DNA from: CAZIUL01 sp964542475
GTDB lineage: Bacteria > Planctomycetota > B15-G4 > CAYZWU01
Length of the DNA: 15,967 bases
Reading direction: 5' to 3'
Assembly (NCBI GenBank): GCA_964542475.1
Contig: CAZIUL010000081.1
Span: 1-15,967, forward strand
Position 1 is the stretch's first letter. Each line of letters begins with the position of its first letter. Of the stretch, positions 1-5,858 are shown one piece after another. A program made the position numbers and the translations under genes. Below the pieces are notes generated by a model. The model was not told the origin of the DNA. It searched no databases and saw only the letters and a program-made list of their open reading frames with translations.

Positions 1-223
1 GTAAGGCCTTTTTTCTAGCCCTTACCTAATATAAAGCATGAATTATTCGGGCTAGAGCTGTTTTGTCGCCTTTTATAAGGGATTTTTGCGAACGGCGTGA
101 ATTCGATTACGGCGCCGACGGAGCGGCGCCCTCCTGTTCAGTCGGCGTATGCCGTTTCAGCTGGAGGGCGGCACTCTGTTGCCGCCTCTTCTCTTCCTGA
201 ACACTTATCCATACCAGACAAAA

Positions 224-251
224 GGCAACCCCCCGTGGTTGCCCTCCGGTT
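224..251 (+). repeat. Interspersed repeat copy 1 with a 7-bp hairpin
   Basis: GGCAACC (224-230) and GGTTGCC (237-243) form an inverted repeat around the loop CCCCGT, followed by CTCCGGTT. All 28 nt of 224-251 recur perfectly on the opposite strand at 15920-15947. A decayed copy lies at 1505-1526. Similar G/C-rich repeats built on a GGGGCAACC core are, from memory, scattered through intergenic regions of several environmental phyla; I cannot check that here. The copy is in an intergenic spacer and has no coding content. Confidence 0.8.
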
Positions 252-262
252 TTTATAAAATA

Positions 263-292
263 ATCCGTGTAAATCCGTGTCCATCCGTGGTT
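263..292 (+). repeat. Three tandem 10-bp repeats, ATCCGTG core
   Basis: The units ATCCGTGTAA, ATCCGTGTCC and ATCCGTGGTT lie head to tail, sharing the first seven bases. The block sits 12 bp after repeat copy 1 and 38 bp before folP. The 10-bp period puts each unit on the same face of the helix. I recall similar ATCCGTG/ATCTGCG strings as interspersed intergenic repeats in PVC and deltaproteobacterial genomes, so a repeat family is more likely than a gene-specific operator. Confidence 0.7.
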
Positions 293-329
293 CTCTTTTC
301 TTTCCTTCTCTTCCTAAAAAAGAGGCGGC

Positions 330-1484
330 ATGATGTCTAAGCTCGATGATTTCAAAAACGGGGCGAGGTTCAACATCAGGATCCTCGACGAATGCAGCTC
401 CCCCGGCTGCAAAGACGATGCGAAGCAGCTGGTCACCGGTTCTGCGAAGAGGACCGCATTTTCCGCTGATGCCGTGCCTGTTCTGGAGGCGGCAGGGATT
501 TCTTTTATCCGCGGTGTGCGCGGTGGTTTCGCAAGCATCAACGCAGCGATCCTGGATCGGATCCGAAGCCTTGACAGCCCTGATGCAGGCGGTTTTTGCC
601 GTGCCGCGGAGTATGCCGTCAGCAGCCGGGCCAGGAGCGCCTACTGCTGGAAGCTGGCAGGAGGGCGTTTTCTTGATATCGAGGGCCGTCCCAGGCTCAT
701 GGGTATTCTGAACGTGACCCCGGATTCCTTTTCGGATGGCGGCCTTTACCAATCGACGAGCTCCGCGCTGGAGCATGCCGAGCTGATGCTCGAGCAGGGA
801 GCCGAGATCATCGACGTTGGAGGCGAGTCAACGAGGCCGGGCGCGGGCACGGTGAGCGCTGCCGAGGAGATCGACCGCGTTGTTCCTGTTGTTGATGAGC
901 TAATCAGACGGACAAATGTCGCCGTATCCATAGACACAACCAAGGCCGATGTCGCAAAAGCCGCGCTTGACGCGGGTGCATGCATCATCAACGACATCAG
1001 CGGTCTTTCCTTCGATCCCGAAATGGCACGCCTGGCAGCGGAGAGGGAGGCGGGCCTTGTGATAATGCACATCAGGGGCACGCCGAGGGACATGCAGACA
1101 AACCCGTCTTACAGCGATACCGTTGCCGAGGTGTCCATGGAACTAAGGCAATGCGTGCTCACCGCCCTCGATGCAGGGGTGCTTCCGGAAAGGATCGTCA
1201 TCGATCCTGGAATAGGTTTCGGGAAACGGGCCGAGGACAACCTCCGGCTGCTCGGCTCCGTCGGGGAGCTTCGGAGCCTCGGTTTTCCCCTGCTGTTGGG
1301 CTGTTCCCGCAAGTCGTTTCTCGGAGAGATCACAGGAAGTGGTGCGAGGCAAAGAGTGATCGAAACGACCGCTTCCTCTGCAATGGCCGCGATGTACGGC
1401 GTCAGTGTTCTCAGGGTCCATGACGTGGCTGAGAACAAGGCCTGTCTCGATATCGTGCAAGCTGTGCTCGAAAGTATGAAATAA
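330..1484 (+). CDS. folP: Dihydropteroate synthase with N-terminal extension
   Basis: This enzyme condenses p-aminobenzoate with dihydropterin pyrophosphate to make dihydropteroate, in cytoplasmic folate synthesis. The catalytic TIM-barrel begins near residue 122. Visible family motifs are MGILNVTPDSFSDGG (124-138), IDVGGESTRPG (161-171), SIDTTK (200-205), NDISG (221-225), DPGIGFGK (292-299), CSRKSFLGE (325-333) and RVHDV (362-366). The protein is 384 aa, about 100 longer than the usual 270-290. The extra part is residues 1-120 and resembles, in length and place, the extension seen in some long bacterial and archaeal enzymes. The start is ATGATG; AGAGG (321-325) is 4 nt from the first ATG and 7 nt from the second at 333, so either may be used. 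folP preceding cdaA is a known gene order, but 214 bp and a possible promoter separate them here. Confidence 0.96.
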   Translation: MMSKLDDFKNGARFNIRILDECSSPGCKDDAKQLVTGSAKRTAFSADAVPVLEAAGISFIRGVRGGFASINAAILDRIRSLDSPDAGGFCRAAEYAVSSRARSAYCWKLAGGRFLDIEGRPRLMGILNVTPDSFSDGGLYQSTSSALEHAELMLEQGAEIIDVGGESTRPGAGTVSAAEEIDRVVPVVDELIRRTNVAVSIDTTKADVAKAALDAGACIINDISGLSFDPEMARLAAEREAGLVIMHIRGTPRDMQTNPSYSDTVAEVSMELRQCVLTALDAGVLPERIVIDPGIGFGKRAEDNLRLLGSVGELRSLGFPLLLGCSRKSFLGEITGSGARQRVIETTASSAMAAMYGVSVLRVHDVAENKACLDIVQAVLESMK

Positions 1485-1504
1485 GCGGGTTATTGGATAG
1501 CATT

Positions 1505-1526
1505 CCCCCCGTGGTTGTGCTCCGGT
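1505..1526 (+). repeat. Decayed copy of the interspersed repeat
   Basis: This 22-nt segment matches 229-250 of copy 1 at 20 of 22 positions. The differences are c to t at 1518 and c to g at 1519. The left half of the hairpin (GGCAA) is missing, so it cannot fold like the intact copies. It lies 20 bp after the folP stop in the same orientation as copy 1, so folP is bracketed by direct copies. Confidence 0.6.
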
Positions 1527-1556
1527 GCGGTATCGGAATCGAAAATAATGTCACCC

Positions 1557-1585
1557 TTGCAGGGGGATTGAAAGCTGGTTAGAAT
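1557..1585 (+). promoter_or_regulatory. Possible sigma-70 promoter for the cdaA operon
   Basis: A -10-like TAGAAT (1580-1585, 5/6 to consensus) follows a weak -35 TTGCAG (1557-1562, 3/6) with a 17-bp spacer. Transcription would start near 1592 and give a leader of about 107 nt before cdaA. It lies in the largest gap between folP and manC. The -35 box is poor, so this is a candidate only. Confidence 0.35.
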
Positions 1586-1614
1586 CGGTTCTGTTCAGCA
1601 GCGGTTTTTCGATA

Positions 1615-1672
1615 GGCTTGACTTGGCGACCAAGCCGTTGGTTTCCAGACCGGAACGTTGTTTTTCAACGGC
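1615..1672 (+). promoter_or_regulatory. cdaA leader with mutually exclusive helices
   Basis: GGCTTG (1615-1620) can pair with CAAGCC (1631-1636), and CGTTG (1656-1660) with CAACG (1666-1670) around a T5 loop. GCCGTTG (1634-1640) can instead pair with CAACGGC (1666-1672), which breaks both. A further alternative is CTTGG (1622-1626) with CCAAG (1630-1634). It matches no riboswitch class I recognise. The competing pairs are seen in the sequence; a switching role is inference. Confidence 0.35.
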
Positions 1673-1698
1673 TCCCGAAGAAGGCGGTAAGAGGTTCA

Positions 1699-2523
1699 AT
1701 GATGGATAACCTGTTCCCAAAGATATTCAACATGTCTTTTCTGGAGGGGCTTTCCGCCTGTATCGAGCTTCTGATCTTTGCAACGGCGTTCTATTTCATT
1801 TTGAGGTTTCTTCACGGCACCCGCGGGCTCGGGATCATGAAGGGGATCCTCTCCATAATCCTTGTTCTAATCATTTTGCTCATTCTGACCGGGCAGGGCG
1901 GTGAAGGAGGGAGCACGGGATTTTATCTTCCAAGGCTCAGGTTCATCGCCGGATATTTTCTGGCGGTGTCGGTGCTTGCCCTTGTGATGGTGTTCCAGCC
2001 GGAAATCAGAAGGGGCCTCACCCGCCTCGGCGAGGTCGGGCTGTTCGGCCGCGGCGAGATCATGGATTTGAGCCCCATCGTACAGGGCGTGGCGCGCATG
2101 GCGCATCGTAAGATCGGCGCCCTGCTCGTAATCCAGCGGAGCACCGGGCTCGGAGCCTATACGGAAGGAGCTGTCAGGCTCAACTCGGAAATAAGCGGTC
2201 CCCTGCTCGAGTCGATCTTTTTTCCAAACTCTCCTCTTCACGACGGAGCTGTCCTCATACAGCGAAGCCGCATAGTGGCTGCCTGCTGCCTACTGCCGTT
2301 GAGCGAAAAAACCGACCTCCCGCAGGGTATGGGAACACGCCACAGGGCGGCTCTCGGCATCAGCGAGGAGAGCGATGCGTTGGCGCTTGTGGTTTCGGAA
2401 GAAACCGGAAAAATCAGCATCGCCTATCGCGGCGAGATCATCGTGGTAAAGGATGCAAAGGAACTTGATAACAAAGTGAACGACATAGTCCTGGAGAGCA
2501 GCCAGGATGGGAGTGCAGCGTGA
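1699..2523 (+). CDS. cdaA: Diadenylate cyclase CdaA (DacA), membrane-bound
   Basis: It makes the second messenger c-di-AMP from two ATP. From the ATG at 1699 the protein is 274 aa, matching the usual CdaA length of about 270. Three hydrophobic helices span roughly residues 20-37, 46-66 and 80-98. The DAC catalytic domain follows, with the DGA motif in SPLHDGAV (residues 178-185) and the RHRAA motif (214-218). The frame is open back to 1618, but that would add 27 polar residues ahead of the first helix. The sequence GAGG (1691-1694) sits 4 nt before ATG 1699 and 7 nt before ATG 1702, so the start is one of these. The stop overlaps the cdaR start (GTGA). In Firmicutes CdaA is controlled by CdaR and GlmM; both are the next two genes here. 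Confidence 0.95.
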   Translation: MMDNLFPKIFNMSFLEGLSACIELLIFATAFYFILRFLHGTRGLGIMKGILSIILVLIILLILTGQGGEGGSTGFYLPRLRFIAGYFLAVSVLALVMVFQPEIRRGLTRLGEVGLFGRGEIMDLSPIVQGVARMAHRKIGALLVIQRSTGLGAYTEGAVRLNSEISGPLLESIFFPNSPLHDGAVLIQRSRIVAACCLLPLSEKTDLPQGMGTRHRAALGISEESDALALVVSEETGKISIAYRGEIIVVKDAKELDNKVNDIVLESSQDGSAA

Positions 2524-3677
2524 GGCGGGGTCCGATAATCAACTTTCTCTATGTTGTTTTCCGCAAGGACATCGGTCGCAAGACCATGGCGCTGTTGCTC
2601 GCGCTGATCCTCTGGGTGTATCTCGACCAGATGGTCGTGGTGAAGCAGGTGCACACGCTTCCCTTCTTTTTCGTGCAAGGCGAGAACGAGTTCAGGGAGG
2701 TGTCAACGAAAAACGAAAAGGGGTTCTTTTTTGTGCTGTCGCAGGATGTCATGCTGGAAAAAGATCCGGATGAATCGGAGTTGAAGGTGCACCTTTCCGG
2801 CCCCAAGGAACTCGTCCAGACCACACTGATCGGCAGGCTGGACGTGAGGATGAGCGATCTGGGCGGCGAGACAAAAAACGATAAGGAGGTCTTTTTCATC
2901 AGGGAGTACTTCAATGCTCTCATGGACAAGAAGAGCATCTTTGTCGAGAAGTTCGAGCAGAAAACCATCACCCTGCGCCTGACACGGAAGAGGTCGGCGG
3001 CGATCAGCCTGAGCCGCAAGAACCTCGAAATCTCAGGTATCGAGGATCTCGAGGCAAGGGGCCTCAGCATAGAAGAGGACAAAATACGTTTTGAGCCCAA
3101 CACCCTTCCGATCGAAGGACCGGCCGACCAGATCGCGCTGATCGACCGGGACAACTCCCTGTTGAAGCTCGAGAGCATGGATGTAAAAAGCGCGACAATG
3201 GCCGGTATAAGCAGCCCCTTGCGCCTTTCAAAGGAGATGCTCGACAAGAAGATCTCTATCCGGTCTTCCGACCGGGAGGTGCATGTGAACGTTTACATCC
3301 AGGGCAAAAAAGAGGCCCGTGTCCTGGGAGTGGATGTCCGTGTCTATTTCCGGGGCGAACCTTTGGAGCTTTCTCAGCGGTCGAGGATTGTTGTCGAATC
3401 CTATATCCAGGGGGCGCCGCAGAAGGTGAACATCAAGTTCATGGGGTCGAGATCGCAGATGGAGCTCCTTGGCAGCGACGAGGCCCTGATGCGCTGTGTG
3501 GAACCTTTCATCGAACTGGAGGATGTGGACAGAAGCGGTTCGTTCACCTTTGAAGAGATCGTTTCGAAGCTGCCGGCGATCCCTGACCTCAGGTTATGGA
3601 TTGATCCGATTGCAATCGACCGATCAATAAAGGTTGATCTCGAACAGCGCTCGATTCGCGTTAAGGAAAAGGACTGA
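2520..3677 (+). CDS. cdaR: YbbR-domain protein, CdaA regulator (CdaR-like)
   Basis: This 385-aa protein has a short cytoplasmic N-terminus and one membrane helix at about residues 22-38, with LALILWVYLD typical of YbbR proteins. A long extracytoplasmic part follows. Its beta-rich stretches, ending near residues 155 and 265 and at the C-terminus, look like YbbR-type repeats. In Gram-positive bacteria CdaR binds CdaA and modulates c-di-AMP synthesis. That role here rests on gene order plus the YbbR pattern. The start is GTG at 2520, overlapping the cdaA stop by 4 nt, with GGGAG (2509-2513) 6 nt upstream, so translation is probably coupled. The sequence of the outer part is poorly conserved, as usual for the family. 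Confidence 0.85.
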   Translation: MRRGPIINFLYVVFRKDIGRKTMALLLALILWVYLDQMVVVKQVHTLPFFFVQGENEFREVSTKNEKGFFFVLSQDVMLEKDPDESELKVHLSGPKELVQTTLIGRLDVRMSDLGGETKNDKEVFFIREYFNALMDKKSIFVEKFEQKTITLRLTRKRSAAISLSRKNLEISGIEDLEARGLSIEEDKIRFEPNTLPIEGPADQIALIDRDNSLLKLESMDVKSATMAGISSPLRLSKEMLDKKISIRSSDREVHVNVYIQGKKEARVLGVDVRVYFRGEPLELSQRSRIVVESYIQGAPQKVNIKFMGSRSQMELLGSDEALMRCVEPFIELEDVDRSGSFTFEEIVSKLPAIPDLRLWIDPIAIDRSIKVDLEQRSIRVKEKD

Positions 3678-3750
3678 TCCCGTACAGGAGGCGTGTTTTT
3701 TACGCCGGCCTGCAGCCTTAAGAGTAAGCCGAGTCAAGCAGCAAGCATTT

Positions 3751-3765
3751 ATGGGAAACCCATGA
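3751..3765 (+). promoter_or_regulatory. Hairpin and four-codon mini-ORF at the glmM start
   Basis: ATGGGAAACCCAT (3751-3763) is a perfect 5-bp stem (ATGGG/CCCAT) with an AAA loop. Its 3' arm contains the first two bases of the glmM ATG (3762-3764). The same bases read ATG GGA AAC CCA TGA, a four-codon frame whose stop overlaps the glmM start as ATGA. This could hide the start codon or couple its translation; both ideas are inference. The GGGA inside the stem is the only nearby SD-like sequence. Confidence 0.4.
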
Positions 3766-5120
3766 AGAAACGTTACTTCGGAACCGACGGCATTCGTGAA
3801 AAAGCAAACACGGGCAGCCTCACCCCTTCGAATATCCTCGATCTTTCCCAGGCGTTCGGTGAGGTTTTCAAAAAACGGGGCGGGAAATCGCGGGCACGGG
3901 CCGCGGTGGGCGCTGATACCAGGATTTCCTGCGACATGATCCGCTGTGCACTTATCGCGGGCCTCACATCGATCGGGTGCGATGTTGTTGATTTCGGTGT
4001 TTTACCGACTCCTGCCTTGGCATACCTGACCAAGGCCAGGGGGTTCGACATGGGGTTCATGATTTCAGCGTCACACAACCCTGTGAGCGACAACGGGATC
4101 AAGGTGTTCGGCTCCGACGGTTTCAAGCTGCCTGACGAGGTAGAGCTCGAGGTCGAGAGCAGGGTCGACGACAGGGGCTGGAAGCCCGCGCTTCCCACGG
4201 GCATTGAGCTCGGCCGGATACACAGCGATGAAACCGGCCTTGGCGAATACAGGACACACATTCTTGCATTCTTCAAGGCGATCAGCCTCAACGGCCTCAA
4301 GGTGGCTGTGGACTGCGCAAACGGAGCCGCGTGGAAGACGGCGCCCGAGATATTTACAAGCCTTGGCGCCAAGGTGGTTGCCATGGCGAACGATCCCGAC
4401 GGCACCAACATAAACATGGATTGCGGTTCGGTATGCCCCCAGAGGCTGGCCGGGCTCGTGGTTTCCGAGAAGTGTGACGTTGGGATCGCGCTCGACGGAG
4501 ACGGGGACAGGGTCGTGTTCGTGGACAGCACGGGCCGTGTTCTGAACGGCGACCATGTGCTGGCTTTTCTAGCGTGCAGCATGAAGGAAAACGGCATCTT
4601 GAACAGATCAACCGTTGCCGCATCAATCATGAGCAACATCGGGCTCGAGCTGGCGCTCGAAAAAGAGGGGATTTCCCTGGTCCGTACGGATGTAGGAGAC
4701 AGGCACATTACCGCACTCCTCAGGAAGGATAACCTCTCTCTGGGCGGTGAGCAGTCGGGCCACATCGTTTTCGGCGAAGAAAACAACTATACCGGGGACG
4801 GGCTTTTCACGGCGTTGAAGGTCTTGTGCGCCATGATGGAGAGCGGATGCGGGACAGAGTGCCTCGCCTCGTCCATGTGCGATTATCCCCAGGTGCTGAT
4901 CAATGTCGATGTCAGCTCAAAGCCTCCTCTGATGAAGCTGAAGGCTGTCGAAGAGAGCGTTAGCGATGCTGAAAAGGCGCTTGGAAACGAAGGGCGTGTG
5001 ATTTTACGGTACTCGGGCACGGAAAAGATGGCTCGCGTGATGGTGGAGGGAAAGGACCAGGACAAGGTAAACAAGCTGGCCGAATCCATTGCTGCCGCTG
5101 TAAGGAACGAGATCGGTTAG
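3762..5120 (+). CDS. glmM: Phosphoglucosamine mutase
   Basis: It converts glucosamine-6-phosphate to glucosamine-1-phosphate on the route to UDP-GlcNAc, for peptidoglycan and lipopolysaccharide. From ATG 3762 the protein is 452 aa, close to the 445-450 norm. It opens with YFGTDGIR. The phosphoserine loop is SASHNP (102-107, catalytic Ser104). The metal loop is DGDGDR (245-250). The sugar-binding GGEQSGH is at 328-334 and the phosphate-binding RYSGTE at 416-421. The frame extends upstream to a GTG at 3693, which would add 23 unusual residues; AGGAGG (3686-3691) is only 1 nt from that GTG, so I prefer 3762. In Firmicutes GlmM binds and inhibits CdaA, and the two genes are operon partners here too. 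Confidence 0.97.
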   Translation: MKKRYFGTDGIREKANTGSLTPSNILDLSQAFGEVFKKRGGKSRARAAVGADTRISCDMIRCALIAGLTSIGCDVVDFGVLPTPALAYLTKARGFDMGFMISASHNPVSDNGIKVFGSDGFKLPDEVELEVESRVDDRGWKPALPTGIELGRIHSDETGLGEYRTHILAFFKAISLNGLKVAVDCANGAAWKTAPEIFTSLGAKVVAMANDPDGTNINMDCGSVCPQRLAGLVVSEKCDVGIALDGDGDRVVFVDSTGRVLNGDHVLAFLACSMKENGILNRSTVAASIMSNIGLELALEKEGISLVRTDVGDRHITALLRKDNLSLGGEQSGHIVFGEENNYTGDGLFTALKVLCAMMESGCGTECLASSMCDYPQVLINVDVSSKPPLMKLKAVEESVSDAEKALGNEGRVILRYSGTEKMARVMVEGKDQDKVNKLAESIAAAVRNEIG

Positions 5121-5810
5121 ATGAATCCGAAAAACATTCTCGCCATCGAAACTTCCACGCGCCGCCCTAGTGTAGCTCTTGTGTGTGATGAAGGCGGCGC
5201 TCTGGAGCGCAGGCTGGAAGGTGACGCCTTCCAGGGCAGGCAGCTTGCTCCGTGCGTTCAAGAGCTTTTCGTGGAAAGCGGCCTTGATCCGTTGTCCGTG
5301 GACCTGGTCGCGGTAGGGCTTGGCCCCGGATCGTACACGGGCCTGAGGGTGGGCATCGCACTTGCCCGCTCTTTTGCTTTTGTGGCAGGATGCGGTCTTG
5401 CCGGAGTTTCCTCCTTCGCAGCGCTTGCTTTTTCCTGCGGAACCCCCGGGGCGGAGGTTCTTTGCGTGGGAGGAGCAGGCAGCGGAGAGTTCTACAGCGC
5501 CCTGTTCAAGATCGAGAAAAACGGCGCCGTGCTTCTCGGGCGGCATGCCATTGGAAGCCGGCAGGAGGTGGCCTCCCTTGCTTGCGAAGGGCGCATCGTG
5601 GCTGGAGAAGGGGCTGATGAGATTCTCGGCCGGGAGTCTTCCGGGAGGCTTGGATCCACGGGTCTGCCCTGGGCGGCGGATGTGGCTGTCGTGGGACGCA
5701 GGGAGTTCATCGAACACGGATCCACCCCGCCGGACAAGGTTTTACCGCTTTATCTCAGGCGGTCGAAAGCTGAGATCAACTGGGAGTTGCGCGAAGAAGA
5801 AAAGGCGTAG
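5121..5810 (+). CDS. tsaB: tRNA t6A37 biosynthesis protein TsaB
   Basis: TsaB is the non-catalytic partner of TsaD in the threonylcarbamoyl transfer that makes t6A at position 37 of ANN-decoding tRNAs. The 229-aa protein has the ASKHA fold pattern: ILAIETSTRRPSVAL (6-20) and LVAVGLGPGSYTGLRVG (62-78), plus the PLYLRRS stretch near the C-terminus. Its length is normal for TsaB (about 220-240) and too short for TsaD. The ATG follows the glmM stop with no gap. No strong SD is visible, so translation is probably coupled to glmM. The RimI and TsaE genes often found beside tsaB are absent. Confidence 0.93.
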   Translation: MNPKNILAIETSTRRPSVALVCDEGGALERRLEGDAFQGRQLAPCVQELFVESGLDPLSVDLVAVGLGPGSYTGLRVGIALARSFAFVAGCGLAGVSSFAALAFSCGTPGAEVLCVGGAGSGEFYSALFKIEKNGAVLLGRHAIGSRQEVASLACEGRIVAGEGADEILGRESSGRLGSTGLPWAADVAVVGRREFIEHGSTPPDKVLPLYLRRSKAEINWELREEEKA

Positions 5811-5858
5811 CAGCATCGGCGCCCGGGAAGCCGGGTGGACCGCAACATAAGGAATGCC

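Larger units (their letters stand above)
1..329. other. Non-coding region upstream of folP with several hairpins and repeats
   Basis: I see no convincing gene here. The short open frames lack an SD sequence and any recognisable product. The stretch holds several inverted repeats. GTAAGG (1-6) can pair with CCTTAC (20-25). CTAGCCC (15-21) can pair with GGGCTAG (49-55). GGCGCCG (111-117) pairs with CGGCGCC (124-130). GGCGGC (167-172) pairs with GCCGCC (181-186) and is followed by a pyrimidine-rich run, which could end transcription of an upstream gene. The 224-251 repeat and the 263-292 tandem 10-mers follow and are listed separately. No convincing sigma-70 promoter for folP was found. Confidence 0.6.

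Noticed and set aside
111..130. Rho-independent terminator at the GGCGCCG/CGGCGCC hairpin
   Set aside because: The hairpin is strong but is followed by CTCCTG rather than a T-run.
263..292. CRISPR array
   Set aside because: The units are 10 bp with no spacers, far too short and contiguous for CRISPR repeats, and no cas gene is present.
149..340. 63-codon open frame upstream of folP
   Set aside because: It crosses the interspersed repeat and the tandem 10-mers and overlaps the folP start; no product is recognisable.
1618..1698. Upstream start for cdaA
   Set aside because: It would add 27 polar residues before the first membrane helix, lies in the hairpin-rich leader, and the normal CdaA length is reached from 1699.
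3693..3761. In-frame GTG extension of glmM by 23 residues
   Set aside because: GlmM proteins begin just before YFGTDGIR; the AGGAGG is only 1 nt from this GTG, and the added residues resemble no known N-terminus.
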